64,000 nt of DNA from Aquibacillus halophilus (GTDB lineage Bacteria; Bacillota; Bacilli; Bacillales; Amphibacillaceae), in NCBI RefSeq assembly GCF_009649745.1, contig NZ_WJNG01000002.1, positions 611,262-675,261 of the forward strand, read 5' to 3'. Below, piece by piece: positions 16,221 to 25,801 of the stretch; position 1 is the stretch's first letter; each line of letters opens with the position of its first letter. The position numbers and the translations under genes are program-made. Below the pieces are notes generated by a model. The model was given only the letters and a program-made list of their open reading frames with translations. It searched no databases and was not told the origin of the DNA.

Positions 16221-16367
16221 ATGAGACTACGGAAATTATCTTTAGAACAATTAGTTGATAACAACAAAAAAGAATTATTAAATGATAAAGAAGCAATGAA
16301 GAAACTTGAAGAACAAATTGAAATCAAACGTCTAATAAACTTTCAAAGAGATAAATTAAGTATCTAA
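16221..16367 (+). CDS. FbpB-family small basic protein
   Basis: 48 residues: RLRKLSLEQLVDNNKKELL, then DKEAMKKLEEQIEIKR. This matches the FbpB (Fur-regulated basic protein) family, which in B. subtilis helps the small RNA FsrA repress iron-rich proteins during iron starvation. GGGAGTGATAAGTA precedes the ATG, and TATAAT is seen near 16183. I do not see a convincing Fur box. It ends at a perfect-palindrome terminator. Confidence 0.7.
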   Translation: MRLRKLSLEQLVDNNKKELLNDKEAMKKLEEQIEIKRLINFQRDKLSI

Positions 16368-16413
16368 ACTGATAATACCATAGGTGTGATCATTGAAACA
16401 AAAAATAACATAT

Positions 16414-16456
16414 ATACAAAATCCTCCTACTATTGAATAGTAGGAGGATTTTGTAT
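16414..16456 (+). terminator. Long perfect-palindrome terminator
   Basis: Arms of about 20 bp (ending CCTACTATT, starting AATAGTAGG) with a 1-nt centre, ATACAAAA on the left and TTTTGTAT on the right. It works in either direction and follows the fbpB-like gene. Confidence 0.85.
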
Positions 16457-16572
16457 AGTTTAAAACTCTAAATTAAAGAATATCTTAGGATGTATAAAAT
16501 TTAGTAATGAAAGTATAGTAGAATTGCTATTCGTTAATAATAGAACTAGATTTTAGAAAAAGGTGGGATTTG

Positions 16573-16938
16573 ATGGGAAATTGGCTAGTTAATTATTCTC
16601 AACTGATACCGTTTGGTATAACCGAACAGCATGTTCATTTTATTATAGGGTTCTTGGGTGTTATAATTTGTTACTATTTGTTGTATCCCATTATAAAATT
16701 ACTTATGCTTTTAAATTGGAACCGCGTACTTACTTACTTTATAGGCAGTTTTCTTTTATTAATTACGTTTGGTACATTAAAGTTAAGAGATATCGTAAAT
16801 GGAAGAGAGGAAGAACCATTTGTAAATTTAGCTAATGTAGCACTAGGAATTGTTTTCTTTGGAGGAACATTAATTGTTTACCATATAGCACATACAATTG
16901 TTATACAGATAAAATCTCATAGCTCAAAATCTACTTAA
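16573..16938 (+). CDS. Integral membrane protein of unknown function
   Basis: 121 residues with three membrane helices (about 20-42, 50-68, 85-108) and a short basic C-terminus. AGGTGGG precedes the ATG at 16573; a TTG one codon earlier is less likely. I recognise no family. The gene is alone, with 214 nt before the next gene that hold nothing I can identify. Confidence 0.6.
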   Translation: MGNWLVNYSQLIPFGITEQHVHFIIGFLGVIICYYLLYPIIKLLMLLNWNRVLTYFIGSFLLLITFGTLKLRDIVNGREEEPFVNLANVALGIVFFGGTLIVYHIAHTIVIQIKSHSSKST

Positions 16939-17152
16939 TTCTCTTGAAAAATGGTTTCATTGATATTTGTTAGTACACAGTTAGCGCATTTAAAATCCAA
17001 ACAGTTAGGCTTCAATCATAAAAGTAAGTAAAAGAGAAAAGTAAATGTCTATTTTAACTCAATGATTGGTTATTAATTTAATTTATAATTTATTGCATAG
17101 GTGAAACCATCCCCTTCATTAAATCGTATAGTAAAAAGAAGGGGGAGAGACT

Positions 17153-17353
17153 GTGGAATATTTTTATGTATTTGGATTTGGTTTGTTTTTTGTATTGGTA
17201 TTATTACTATTAAATATTTTAACGAGTGTTTGGTCTTATCGTGATGCCCTTAGAAAGGGAAACAGTAAGGAGTACGCCGTTATAGTACTAATTGGCACCA
17301 TATTTTTTCCTATAATTGGTCTAATTGTGTACTTAATCATTCGTAATGATTAA
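17153..17353 (+). CDS. Small two-helix membrane protein (PLDc_N-like)
   Basis: 66 residues: two membrane helices (about 3-25 and 42-63) separated by a charged turn SYRDALRKGNSKEY. This resembles the short N-terminal domain found in cardiolipin synthases and stand-alone PLDc_N-type peptides. A GTG start follows GGGGGAGAGACT. Function unknown. Confidence 0.6.
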   Translation: MEYFYVFGFGLFFVLVLLLLNILTSVWSYRDALRKGNSKEYAVIVLIGTIFFPIIGLIVYLIIRND

Positions 17354-17372
17354 GTATTTTGGCAGGTCAATT

Positions 17373-17410
17373 AAAAAAAGACCGTTAAGGCAAAAACCTA
17401 AACGATCGAA
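17373..17410 (-). terminator. Terminator (mainly for ykyB)
   Basis: GATCGTTTAGG / CCTTAACGGTC, nine of eleven pairs, followed on the minus strand by seven T's. It also separates the convergent plus-strand gene. Confidence 0.7.
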
Positions 17411-17414
17411 ATAA

Positions 17415-17903
17415 TTAATATCTTTTTCCTCTTTTTTTTGAAAGTGGCCGAGTTAATTGACCAAGGGAAGAGGGAGTAAAATAGGAAGAATATGTCTTTT
17501 TTTCTTCTGTGTGCTGTGGATCCGGATAGGTCCAGTTTAAAAATCGACTTAATATCTTTTTTGCTTGTGATAAAGACATTTGTGGTTTTGGATTACGGTA
17601 ATTTTGATCTACATTTCCTAAATGCTCCATAGTTTTGAAGTCCTGTTTTGTTGGAGGTATATGAAAGTAGTAATTGCTCACTTTGACTAACAATGTGGAG
17701 TGTTGATGGCTAAACTTGGGGTGGTCAGAAAAGTGAAGCCCTATCTTTGTTGCCGAATTTTCTTGTAACAATTTATGAATAGCTTGTTTTTTCATGTTAT
17801 ATAAATATCGAGGGTTGAGGGCTGTTTTTGCATGCCGATTTACAATAAATAGTGCCTTAGCTATATGTTCAGTACTATTACTATTGTCCATACTAATAGT
17901 CAC
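17415..17903 (-). CDS. ykyB: YkyB family protein (Kre; competence regulator in B. subtilis)
   Basis: 162 residues. ALFIVNRHAKTALNPRYLY, KIGLHFSDHPKFSHQHS and NYRNPKPQMSLSQAKKIL are family hallmarks. In B. subtilis the homolog was named Kre and lowers comK mRNA stability. The start GTG 17903 has GGAGG 7 nt upstream. A longer frame to 17996 would add a poorly conserved, hydrophobic leader before this ribosome site and is rejected. Gene order (patA, ykyB, ykuE) follows B. subtilis. Confidence 0.85.
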   Translation of the reverse strand: MTISMDNSNSTEHIAKALFIVNRHAKTALNPRYLYNMKKQAIHKLLQENSATKIGLHFSDHPKFSHQHSTLLVKVSNYYFHIPPTKQDFKTMEHLGNVDQNYRNPKPQMSLSQAKKILSRFLNWTYPDPQHTEEKKTYSSYFTPSSLGQLTRPLSKKRGKRY

Positions 17904-18048
17904 TAGATTTCCTCCTTCTTTATGATTGCTTATTATCTTACACAAACTTTTAATAATTAGCAACCTATCAACACGGAAACTCAAGACCTTTATCATTTTG
18001 CCACTGAGTTTCTAGTTGATAGGGAAACAAAATAAAATTAATCCTAAT

Positions 18049-18621
18049 TTATCTCATTTGCTTAATATCTTCGACAATTTGATCCATTTCATCAGCTTTA
18101 GTTCCATCATACCGCTTGATTGCATTTCCATCTGGTGAAACCAGATAGAATCTATTTGTGTGTAACATTTGGTTAGAATCATCTAGTTTCTCTACTGGTG
18201 CTTTAAAGGATTTAATAGCAAACTCCTTAATCACTTGAAGCTCATATCCTGTAAGTAGGTTCCAATTATCGAAATCTGCTCCTCTTTCTTCGCTATATTG
18301 CTTTAACACTTCTGGAGTATCGTTTTGTGGATCAACAGAAAAAGAAACAAGTTCCACATCTAAATCTTCTTCTTGAAATTTATCCTGCAAACGAACCATG
18401 TTGGCGGTCATTGGTGGACAAACAGTGTCACAGTTGGTAAATATCATATTTGCAACCCAAAATTTATCTTCAAGTTCATTACTACTAAACATTTGACCTT
18501 CTTGATTCATGAATTCAAATTCTTGTACTTCAAATGAAAACTCACCTTCATAATTTGACCCGCAAGCAGACAAAAATACTACTACTAAACTCATGAAGAA
18601 TAATTGAAATGTTATTTTCAT
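18049..18621 (-). CDS. Sco1/SenC/PrrC-type copper chaperone lipoprotein (YpmQ-like)
   Basis: 190-residue lipoprotein. The lipobox LSAC is near residue 20, followed by a thioredoxin-fold SCO domain with the copper-binding pair CDTVC and the distal histidine in MLHTNRFYLV. SCO proteins deliver copper to the CuA site of cytochrome oxidase subunit II, whose gene ctaC is at 53.0 kb in this window. ATG 18621 has GGGGG 8 nt upstream. Membrane-anchored on the outer face. Confidence 0.88.
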   Translation of the reverse strand: MKITFQLFFMSLVVVFLSACGSNYEGEFSFEVQEFEFMNQEGQMFSSNELEDKFWVANMIFTNCDTVCPPMTANMVRLQDKFQEEDLDVELVSFSVDPQNDTPEVLKQYSEERGADFDNWNLLTGYELQVIKEFAIKSFKAPVEKLDDSNQMLHTNRFYLVSPDGNAIKRYDGTKADEMDQIVEDIKQMR

Positions 18622-18748
18622 ATGATGTGCCCCCAAATATCTCTATATTATAATCCAAATCTATTTTATCATTAGATAAGAGATAAGACTATGCAATAAG
18701 AGTTAAAACATAAAAAACTAAAGGGAAACAATTAAACATCAAGAGTAT

Positions 18749-19597
18749 TTAGTTTGTTAATGTAAAAATGGTTATCTCTGGTTTGCATAAAAAACGATAG
18801 GGGAGCCTAGTTGTCCCAATTCCTCTACTAACGTATAACTGGAGAGGTGTATTGCCTATAGAATAATTACCCTCCACATATTTTTCCGCAAGAATTGGTG
18901 TATAGACGTGACCGATGAACGGTATTTGAATTTGCCCTCCGTGGCTATGTCCAGATAGTTGAACATCAACTTCGTAGTTTTTTACTAAATCTGCATAATC
19001 AGGCTCATGCACAAGTAAGATTGTTAAGTTTTCTGGACTAACATGTTGCATGCCATGTTCAATATTCGGATTTCCAAGCATAACATCATCTAACCCAACC
19101 AAAACTATGCTATCATCATTTTTTTTAATGGTTGCATTTGTATTTTTTAATAGAGTAAACCCACTTCTATCCATTGTTTCTTTAACGATATCAGTGCCGT
19201 ACCCCCCGTGGTCATGGTTGCCGTAAATCCAGAATTTCCCGTAAGGAGCATTGATATCAGATAATATTTGGATTAACTTGTCATTCCAATTAAATTGATT
19301 GGGGGCATCAACAAGATCTCCTGTAAACACAACTACATCTGGTTGTTGACTATTTAATATCTTGATCAAATCTGTTAATTGATCAAGTGTATAATGAAAA
19401 CCGAGGTGAGTGTCACTAAATTGGGCAATAGTGAAACTATTGAAATTATTACTTAATTTATGCGATTTTATTTGTTCTTGATGGATCGTTAACATGCTGG
19501 GTTCAATCTCTCTAGCATAGTAGTAGGTTCCACCCCCGGAACCTAGTAACGCAACAGTGCTAGCAACCATTTTTTTTAAAAAAGAGCGTCGGTTCAT
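18749..19597 (-). CDS. ykuE: Tat-exported metallophosphoesterase (YkuE)
   Basis: 282 residues. A twin-arginine signal (NRRSFLKK, residues 2-9, then a hydrophobic core) is followed by a calcineurin-like phosphoesterase domain with metal-binding motifs DTHLG, GDLVD, GNHDH and SGHSHGGQ. B. subtilis YkuE is a Tat substrate bound to the cell wall that carries divalent metal. The gene lies in the expected place beside ykyB. The ribosome site (AAAGG) is rather far from the ATG. Confidence 0.88.
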   Translation of the reverse strand: MNRRSFLKKMVASTVALLGSGGGTYYYAREIEPSMLTIHQEQIKSHKLSNNFNSFTIAQFSDTHLGFHYTLDQLTDLIKILNSQQPDVVVFTGDLVDAPNQFNWNDKLIQILSDINAPYGKFWIYGNHDHGGYGTDIVKETMDRSGFTLLKNTNATIKKNDDSIVLVGLDDVMLGNPNIEHGMQHVSPENLTILLVHEPDYADLVKNYEVDVQLSGHSHGGQIQIPFIGHVYTPILAEKYVEGNYSIGNTPLQLYVSRGIGTTRLPYRFLCKPEITIFTLTN

Positions 19598-19682
19598 ATA
19601 AGTCCATGCCTTTCAGTGTACAAATTATAAATTCGATTTATTTCTAGTATATAAAGATCTTTTCTTGATTTAAACTGTAACA

Positions 19683-19716
19683 AAAATGAGTCCTTGATCC
19701 AATTGATCAAGGACTC
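19683..19716 (-). terminator. Terminator of the hemolysin III-like gene
   Basis: GAGTCCTTGATC / GATCAAGGACTC 12-bp perfect stem with ATTTTTGTT on the minus-strand side. Confidence 0.8.
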
Positions 19717-19727
19717 ATCTATTATAA

Positions 19728-20363
19728 TTATATTACATAAAGAAAGATAGTGAAAAAGTGAAAAACGGAACCGGCAATAACAAATAAATGCCAGACGGCG
19801 TGGTGATAATAAAAACTCCGCCAGACATAAAATATTGAACCAACTGTGTAGAGTACTCCGCCAATGATTAAGTATAATAAACCGCTTGTAGGTAAAACGT
19901 CAGTTAAAGGGCCCCATGCGAAGATTATCATCCAACCCATCAACACATAAAATACAGTTGACAAAACGAGAAATTTTTGCACGAAAAATATTTTGAAAAC
20001 AATACCAATCAAAGCAATTCCCCAAACTATTCCGAATAGCGTCCAGCCTAACTCACTTCTTAAGGGAACTAATAACAAAGGAGTATAGGAACCAGCAATG
20101 AATAAATAGATTGAAGAATGATCAAATATTTGGAAAATATCTTTCCATTTTCCAGCTGGCAATCCATGAGATACTGTGGAGGCAATATACATTAAAAGCA
20201 TTGTAACACCAAAAATTATTGAGGAGACGATTTGCCATGCGTCACCTTGTAAACTTGAAAATATGATTAACAGAATCAAGCCTACAATGCTAATTAGCAC
20301 ACCAAATCCATGTGTTATTGCATGAGCGAGTTCTTCTTTTTGTGTAAATGTATGAGTAGTCAT
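19728..20363 (-). CDS. Hemolysin III / PAQR family membrane protein (YplQ-like)
   Basis: 211 residues with seven membrane helices. The conserved N-terminal EELAHAITHGFG, STVSHGL and FDHSSIYLFIAGSYTP, and the C-terminal HHAVWHLFVIAGSVFHF, carry the family's metal-binding His/Asp/Ser residues. Members are membrane hydrolase-like proteins related to adiponectin receptors; the physiological role in bacteria is unclear. AAGAGG precedes the ATG. Confidence 0.88.
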   Translation of the reverse strand: MTTHTFTQKEELAHAITHGFGVLISIVGLILLIIFSSLQGDAWQIVSSIIFGVTMLLMYIASTVSHGLPAGKWKDIFQIFDHSSIYLFIAGSYTPLLLVPLRSELGWTLFGIVWGIALIGIVFKIFFVQKFLVLSTVFYVLMGWMIIFAWGPLTDVLPTSGLLYLIIGGVLYTVGSIFYVWRSFYYHHAVWHLFVIAGSVFHFFTIFLYVI

Positions 20364-20600
20364 TATTTAAAACCTCTTTTCGATTCTTCTTTTTATTATA
20401 GCTTTTAAATAATCCTAAAAAAATTGACATTTGTCATGTAATTATTAGTATATCCATAATTAAGTGGAGGAAGATTGGTAATAATTTAACCAACGCCTAA
20501 AGTTGTCATGGTTTACCTATGATATTTATGATAAAATATGATTGGGTAGTGAATAACGTGAATGAACTCCTTCAACTGCCTTTGTAAAGGAGTGTTATGA

Positions 20601-21062
20601 ATGAGTAATGTAGAGAGTAAAGAATTTACTGAAATCCTCGCGGAAGAATTAATGATATCTTCAGAAAAAGTAGCCCATGTACAAGTTGGCAATCCATTGG
20701 AACATGCGCTGTTAGTATTAGTTAAATCTGGTTATTCAGCAGTTCCAGTTTTAGATTCCACTTACAAGTTTAAAGGGACAATAGGGAAAACAGTAATTTT
20801 AAACAGTATTCTTGGTCTTGAGCGTTTTGAAATGGAACAACTTTCAGAAAAGAAAGTATCTGAAGTAATGAATACGGATATTCCTTGTATTAATAAGAAT
20901 GATGACTTTTTAACCTGCTTAAAAGCAGTAATTAATTATCCATTTGTCTGTGTTGTTGATGAAGACGGCTATTTCGATGGAATTTTAACTAGAAGAGCAA
21001 TCTTGAAGCAGTTGAATAAATATCTTCACGTGAATAAACACAAACCTCAAATTGCAAAGTAG
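20601..21062 (+). CDS. darB: c-di-AMP receptor CBS-domain protein DarB (YkuL)
   Basis: 153 residues with two CBS domains (about 12-70 and 85-140). SGYSAVPVLDSTYKFKG and the later VCVVDEDGYFDGILTRRAI match YkuL of B. subtilis. That protein, renamed DarB, binds c-di-AMP; when free it stimulates Rel and pyruvate carboxylase. The gene sits just upstream of dapH; the ccpC and ykuNOP genes found between them in B. subtilis are absent. AAGGAG precedes the ATG, and a strong terminator follows. Confidence 0.85.
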   Translation: MSNVESKEFTEILAEELMISSEKVAHVQVGNPLEHALLVLVKSGYSAVPVLDSTYKFKGTIGKTVILNSILGLERFEMEQLSEKKVSEVMNTDIPCINKNDDFLTCLKAVINYPFVCVVDEDGYFDGILTRRAILKQLNKYLHVNKHKPQIAK

Positions 21063-21071
21063 CAAGAAATG

Positions 21072-21120
21072 AACAAGGAGTCTGGTAGATATCATACGTA
21101 GACTCCTTGTTTATGTTTTT
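21072..21120 (+). terminator. Terminator after darB
   Basis: ACAAGGAGTCT / AGACTCCTTGT stem with a 16-nt loop and a trailing TTTTT. Confidence 0.8.
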
Positions 21121-21219
21121 ACCGGATAGAATGAAGTCGATAATGTTAATTACTTGTCAATATTTATTTATTTTTGGTACAGTATAGAAAATGAACTAGA
21201 TACATTGGAGGAAATAATA

Positions 21220-21942
21220 GTGAAAATGATGGATGCAAACGAGATTATCTCTTTTATCTCAAATAGTAAAAAATCTACACCAGTTAAGGCTTATATCAAA
21301 GGACAAAATCTAAACCAAATTAACTTTAATGAAAACGTTAAGGATTTTGTTAATGGTGAATCTGGAGTTCTCTTTGGTGAGTGGAAAGATATTAAAGAAG
21401 TATTAGGTACATATAAAGATCAAATCGATGACTATGTAATAGAAAATGATCGAAGAAACTCAGCTATTCCTATGTTAGACCTTAAAGGAATCAATGCCCG
21501 GATTGAACCTGGAGCAGTAATTCGTGATCAAGTTGAAATTGGTGACGGTGCAGTGATTATGATGGGTGCTTTGATTAACATTGGAGCTGTAATTGGTGAA
21601 GGTACAATGATAGATATGAATGTAACATTAGGTGGACGTGCGACCGTTGGAAAGAATTGTCATGTTGGTGCGGGCGCTGTACTTGCAGGTGTAATTGAGC
21701 CACCTTCAGCTGATCCTGTTGTTATTGAAGATGGTGTCGTAATTGGAGCTAACGCAGTAATTCTTGAGGGAGTTAGAGTAGGTGAGGGTGCTGTTGTAGC
21801 AGCTGGCGCTATCGTAACCAAGGATGTAGCACCTCATACCGTTGTGGCGGGTACACCTGCAAAATTCATTAAAGATATTGATGATCAAACTAAATCTAAA
21901 ACTGAAATCATGCAAGCTCTAAGAAAATTAGACGAAGAATAA
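21220..21942 (+). CDS. dapH: Tetrahydrodipicolinate N-acetyltransferase (DapH)
   Basis: 240 residues. The N-terminal helical domain begins [13 protein letters not shown], and a left-handed beta-helix of hexapeptide repeats spans about residues 90-205 ([22 protein letters not shown], with [13 protein letters not shown] just before). It acetylates tetrahydrodipicolinate with acetyl-CoA, the first committed step of the acetylase branch of lysine/DAP synthesis. The start GTG 21220 has GGAGG at 8 nt and matches the start of the B. subtilis protein; upstream in-frame codons lack a ribosome site. dapL follows after a hairpin. Confidence 0.93.
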   Translation: MKMMDANEIISFISNSKKSTPVKAYIKGQNLNQINFNENVKDFVNGESGVLFGEWKDIKEVLGTYKDQIDDYVIENDRRNSAIPMLDLKGINARIEPGAVIRDQVEIGDGAVIMMGALINIGAVIGEGTMIDMNVTLGGRATVGKNCHVGAGAVLAGVIEPPSADPVVIEDGVVIGANAVILEGVRVGEGAVVAAGAIVTKDVAPHTVVAGTPAKFIKDIDDQTKSKTEIMQALRKLDEE

Positions 21943-21948
21943 GAGGTT

Positions 21949-21980
21949 AAAGCAGGGGAGTTTCTCTCCTGCTTTTTTTA
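21949..21980 (+). terminator. Hairpin terminator between dapH and dapL
   Basis: AGCAGGGGAG / CTCTCCTGCT stem with T7. It lies between two genes of one pathway, so it may reduce rather than stop transcription into dapL. Confidence 0.75.
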
Positions 21981-22013
21981 AAGCGAAAAATAACAAGCAA
22001 AGGAGGAGAGCAT

Positions 22014-23129
22014 TTGAATGATAGAAAGCTTCAAAAAATAAGACGAGAGTTGCATCAAATACCTGAATTGGGTTTTAAAGAGTTTAAAACACAACAATAT
22101 TTGTTAGAGAAAATAAGAACATATCCCCAAGAACATTTAAATTTAAAAACATGGGAAACGGGCGTTTTAGTTTTAGTGAAAGGTACAAATCCTAAGAAAA
22201 CAATAGGATATCGTGCTGACATAGATGGTTTGCCTATAGTTGAACAAACTAGTTATGATTTTAAGTCAACGCATGAGGGAAATATGCATGCCTGTGGACA
22301 TGACTTTCACATGACAATTGCACTTGGAGCATTAGAGAAGTTAGCCATTGATCCAGTGCAAGATAATGTTTTATTTATATTTCAACCGGCTGAAGAGGGT
22401 CCTGGAGGAGCAATGCCATTACTTGAATCAGAAGAGTTTAAGAGCTGTAAACCAGATGTCATCTTTGCTTTACATATTGCACCCGAGCTCCCAGTAGGAA
22501 CAGTTTCCTCCAAAGCAGGCTTGCTTTTTGCTAATACAAGTGAACTATTCATTGATTTTAAAGGAAAGGGTGGTCATGCTGCTTACCCTCATTTAACAAA
22601 AGATATGGTAGTAGCAGCAAGTAATTTTGTAACCCAATTACAGCAGATTGTCTCCAGGAAAATAGATCCTTTAGAAAGCGCTGTTGTTACGATAGGAAAG
22701 ATTACTGGAGGATTCGTACAGAATGTTATTGCTGAAGAAGCAAGGTTAGAAGGAACTATTCGAACTCTTAAACCTACAATAATTGATGAAGTTAAACACC
22801 ATATTGAAATACTAGCAAAAGGAAACGAACTAAGCTATGATTGTTCCATTTCAATTGATTACGGTTCTAATTATTATCAAGTATTTAATACAGATGATTA
22901 CATTAAAAATTTTAAAAATGTTGTACTCGGTCAGAATATAATTTGGAAGGAAGCAAAAGCTGCAATGACTGGAGAGGACTTTGGCTATATGTTAAAAGAG
23001 ATACCTGGGTTTATGTTTTGGTTGGGAGTTGACTCAACTTATGGGTTACATCATAGTCAGTTAGAACCTCAGGAAGAAGCTTTATCTATTGGAGTGAATT
23101 TAGTAGAAAGTACTATTAGACAACTATAA
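22014..23129 (+). CDS. dapL: N-acetyldiaminopimelate deacetylase (DapL)
   Basis: 371-residue M20 metallopeptidase-family deacetylase. Metal-site motifs [10 protein letters not shown] (about residue 91), [11 protein letters not shown] (about 124), LHIAPE and the C-terminal LHHSQLEP (about 342) are present. A TTG start follows GGAGGAGAGCAT. It removes acetyl from N-acetyl-LL-DAP, the step after PatA. With patA and dapH it completes the acetylase branch in this window. Confidence 0.92.
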   Translation: MNDRKLQKIRRELHQIPELGFKEFKTQQYLLEKIRTYPQEHLNLKTWETGVLVLVKGTNPKKTIGYRADIDGLPIVEQTSYDFKSTHEGNMHACGHDFHMTIALGALEKLAIDPVQDNVLFIFQPAEEGPGGAMPLLESEEFKSCKPDVIFALHIAPELPVGTVSSKAGLLFANTSELFIDFKGKGGHAAYPHLTKDMVVAASNFVTQLQQIVSRKIDPLESAVVTIGKITGGFVQNVIAEEARLEGTIRTLKPTIIDEVKHHIEILAKGNELSYDCSISIDYGSNYYQVFNTDDYIKNFKNVVLGQNIIWKEAKAAMTGEDFGYMLKEIPGFMFWLGVDSTYGLHHSQLEPQEEALSIGVNLVESTIRQL

Positions 23130-23212
23130 AGCATTCACGAATACCAACTCTTCTTTTGGGAAATCTAATAACGGAAATCCCAATAGAACTAATTTGAGGA
23201 GGTATGTCGACT

Positions 23213-23458
23213 ATGGCTAAAATAGGTATTGAAGGTACTCTTGCAGATGTCAAAGGTGCACTACAAGAAAAAGGTTATGAAATTGTTGATTTAAGGCAAG
23301 AGGAAGACGTGAATGGCTGTGATTGCTGTGTCATTTCTGGTCAGGATAAAAATGTAATGGGAATGCAAACAACAAGTTACAAGGGATCCGTTATTAATGC
23401 AGATGGACTTACTGCTGATGAAGTTTGTAAACAAGTAGAACAACGCGTTCAATTGTAG
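23213..23458 (+). CDS. ykuS: YkuS, UPF0180 family
   Basis: 81 residues, the usual length of the family. GIEGTLADVKGALQEKGY and the cysteine cluster GCDCCVISGQDKNVMG are conserved. ATG 23213 is 9 nt after GAGGAGGT; the ATG at 23204 is too close. Function unknown. The three cysteines suggest metal or redox chemistry, but this is only a guess. It ends before a bidirectional terminator. Confidence 0.88.
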   Translation: MAKIGIEGTLADVKGALQEKGYEIVDLRQEEDVNGCDCCVISGQDKNVMGMQTTSYKGSVINADGLTADEVCKQVEQRVQL

Positions 23459-23479
23459 AAAAATTACTTATAAAAATAA

Positions 23480-23505
23480 CCCTCGCACACTGCGAGGGCT
23501 ATATT
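23480..23505. terminator. Bidirectional terminator between ykuS and ykuT
   Basis: CCCTCGCA / TGCGAGGG with a 3-nt loop; T-rich on the plus side and A/T-rich on the other. Confidence 0.75.
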
Positions 23506-24345
23506 TTAGGCATCTTTACTAATATTGACCTGATGTGGGAAAGGTATTTCAATGCCTGCTTCATCAAATACTTCCTTAATCCGTTTTCTCATATCCCTTT
23601 CAGCGGACCACTGAAGCATGTTTTCGGTTCTACCCAGAATTCTTAGCACTACTTCTGAAGAGCCAAAGCTCTGAACCCCTAGTACATCTGGGCCATCAAC
23701 AAATCGCTCATCGTCTTTAAATTCATCACATACTTTCTGTAATACTTGCATCGCTTGATCGATATTGTCATCATAACTAATACCAATATCAACTAGTGCT
23801 CGCATCGTACCTCTAGAGTGATTACTTACACCAGCTACATCTCTATTTGGTACAAAGTTTAATGTCCCATCAAAGCTTCTAATTTTAGTAGTACGTAATC
23901 CAACCTCTTCAACAATTCCGTTAAATCCGCCAGCTGTAACATATTCATCTACTTCAATTTGACGTTCAAGTAATAAAAAGAATCCTGTAACAATGTCACT
24001 AACAAGTCCTTGTGCGCCAAATCCAATCGCAAGTCCAACTACCCCCGCCGCGGCAAGTAGAGGTCCAAGATCCAAGTCGAATACACCAAACAACATAACA
24101 ATAAAAATGAATGTTAGTGTGTAGGTATATACATTAACTAATAGCTTGTCTAATGTCTTAATTCTACCTTCAGATATTTTTTCTTTATTACTAGCTTTCG
24201 CTATTGCTTTAGATATAATCTTCTTTCCAATTGGGGTAATAATTAATAAAGCAATTACTAGTAGGGCTATTTTTAATCCTTTGCCGATAATAATTTCTAG
24301 TAATTCAGCAAAATTGAACTCTAACCCTTCCTCAAATAAGTTCAT
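23506..24345 (-). CDS. ykuT: Small-conductance mechanosensitive channel, MscS family (YkuT)
   Basis: 279 residues. Three membrane segments end in the pore helix region GPLLAAAGVVGLAIGFGAQGLVSDIVTGFFLLLERQ, followed by the MscS beta domain (VDEYVTAGGFNGIVEEVGLRTTKI) and the C-terminal alpha/beta domain. It releases solutes on hypo-osmotic shock. ATG 24345 is 7 nt after AAAGGAG; the ATG at 24351 is adjacent to it. It is oriented against its neighbours, as in B. subtilis. Confidence 0.9.
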   Translation of the reverse strand: MNLFEEGLEFNFAELLEIIIGKGLKIALLVIALLIITPIGKKIISKAIAKASNKEKISEGRIKTLDKLLVNVYTYTLTFIFIVMLFGVFDLDLGPLLAAAGVVGLAIGFGAQGLVSDIVTGFFLLLERQIEVDEYVTAGGFNGIVEEVGLRTTKIRSFDGTLNFVPNRDVAGVSNHSRGTMRALVDIGISYDDNIDQAMQVLQKVCDEFKDDERFVDGPDVLGVQSFGSSEVVLRILGRTENMLQWSAERDMRKRIKEVFDEAGIEIPFPHQVNISKDA

Positions 24346-24542
24346 ATTCATGCTCCTTTCTATGCTCTTCTATCATAATAATAGAGAGTTGTTTAATTAA
24401 TCAAATCAAACAACTTAACTAATCTAGTAAAAAAATTAGTTTTATTTAGTTTCGGAATTAGAAATTGTTACAAACTAGTTTAATCTAAAATGAATCTGGT
24501 TAAACTAATACTGGGAAAAATATATTAGATAACATATCCTAA

Positions 24543-24571
24543 TTGACTAGAGATGATGTGTTGGGTATAAT
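24543..24571 (+). promoter_or_regulatory. Sigma-A promoter of ykuU
   Basis: TTGACT at 24543-24548, a 17-nt spacer, TATAAT at 24566-24571. This is a near-consensus housekeeping promoter about 70 nt upstream of the peroxiredoxin start codon. Confidence 0.75.
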
Positions 24572-24640
24572 ATCCATTGTGATTTGCAGTTCAAGCATCA
24601 CAAGAACATCCTAATGAATATATTTGTGGAGGTATTACAT

Positions 24641-25183
24641 ATGGCAGAACGCATGGTAGGAAAGCAGGCACCGCGATTCGAAATGGATGCAGTGCTACCA
24701 AACAAAGAATTTGGTAAAGTTTCTTTAGAAGAAAATATGAAGAATGATAAATGGACAGTTCTATTCTTTTATCCAATGGATTTTACATTTGTTTGTCCAA
24801 CAGAAATCACCGCACTTTCCGATCGGTTTGATGAATTTGAAGATCTTGATGCAGAGGTTGTGGGAGTTTCTACTGATACGATTCATACACACTTAGCATG
24901 GATTAACACACCACGTGATGAAAATGGTCTTGGCGATTTACACTATTCACTAGCCGCTGACACCAATCACCAAGTAGCAAGTGATTACGGAGTTCTTATT
25001 GAAGAAGAGGGTGTAGCATTACGAGGGTTATTTATTGTTAGTCCTGAAGGTGAATTACAATATCAAGTTGTTAATCACAACAACATTGGTCGTGATGTTG
25101 ATGAGACACTTCGAGTACTGCAAGCACTTCAAACTGGCGGACTTTGTCCAGCTAACTGGAAGCCGGGTCAGCAAACACTTTAA
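24641..25183 (+). CDS. ykuU: 2-Cys peroxiredoxin (YkuU)
   Basis: 180 residues. The peroxidatic cysteine is Cys52 in DFTFVCPTE and the resolving cysteine is Cys169 in GGLCPANW, so it is a typical 2-Cys (AhpC/Prx1-like) thiol peroxidase that reduces peroxides in the cytosol. ATG 24641 has GTGGAGGT 7 nt upstream. It is followed by its own terminator and then the thioredoxin-fold gene ykuV, as in B. subtilis. Confidence 0.93.
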   Translation: MAERMVGKQAPRFEMDAVLPNKEFGKVSLEENMKNDKWTVLFFYPMDFTFVCPTEITALSDRFDEFEDLDAEVVGVSTDTIHTHLAWINTPRDENGLGDLHYSLAADTNHQVASDYGVLIEEEGVALRGLFIVSPEGELQYQVVNHNNIGRDVDETLRVLQALQTGGLCPANWKPGQQTL

Positions 25184-25195
25184 TTAATAAGATGG

Positions 25196-25227
25196 AAGGT
25201 CTAACCACCAGTGTTAGGCCTTTTTAT
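25196..25227 (+). terminator. Terminator after ykuU
   Basis: AAGGTCTAAC / GTTAGGCCTT stem with TTTTT following. Confidence 0.8.
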
Positions 25228-25339
25228 TCAATTCACTTATTTCTAAGTTAAACGAAGCATTTGTCTTGATTATATACTCTCACAAAATTATGAAAAATCA
25301 TACGAGAGTTCTGTCAACTATCCAATGGGAGGATTACAT

Positions 25340-25789
25340 ATGAAATTAAGAGAACCAATGCCAGAACTAACTGGTGCAACAGAATGGCTGAACGGAGAAG
25401 TAACCAAGGATAGTCTCGTTGGTGATAAGCCAACGCTTTTCCACTTCTGGTCGGTAAGTTGTGGCCTTTGTAAAGAAGCTATGCCTAATGTAAACGAATT
25501 TCGAGACGAATTTAAAGATGAGCTAAATGTTGTTGCTGTTCATATGCCAAGGTCCGAAAAAGATTTAGATTTGGCCCAAATTAAAGAAGTTGCAGATGAA
25601 CATGGAATTAGTCAACCTATATTTGTTGATAACAAACACTTATTAACTGACGCATTTGAAAATCAATACGTTCCTGCTTATTATGTTTTTGACGCAGAGG
25701 GTAACCTTCGTCATTTCCAAGCTGGTGGGGGCGGGATGAAAATGCTTAGGAAGCGTGTGAATCGTGTATTAGGTAAAAATGAGAAGTAA
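25340..25789 (+). CDS. ykuV: Thiol-disulfide oxidoreductase (YkuV)
   Basis: 149-residue thioredoxin-fold protein with the active site C-G-L-C at residues 41-44, the cis-proline loop VPAYYVF, and no signal peptide. It is expected to work in the cytoplasm. The start ATG 25340 follows GGGAGGATTACAT. It lies next to ykuU and may serve as a partner, though a terminator separates them. Confidence 0.9.
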   Translation: MKLREPMPELTGATEWLNGEVTKDSLVGDKPTLFHFWSVSCGLCKEAMPNVNEFRDEFKDELNVVAVHMPRSEKDLDLAQIKEVADEHGISQPIFVDNKHLLTDAFENQYVPAYYVFDAEGNLRHFQAGGGGMKMLRKRVNRVLGKNEK

Positions 25790-25801
25790 ACATTTTTTGA
25801 T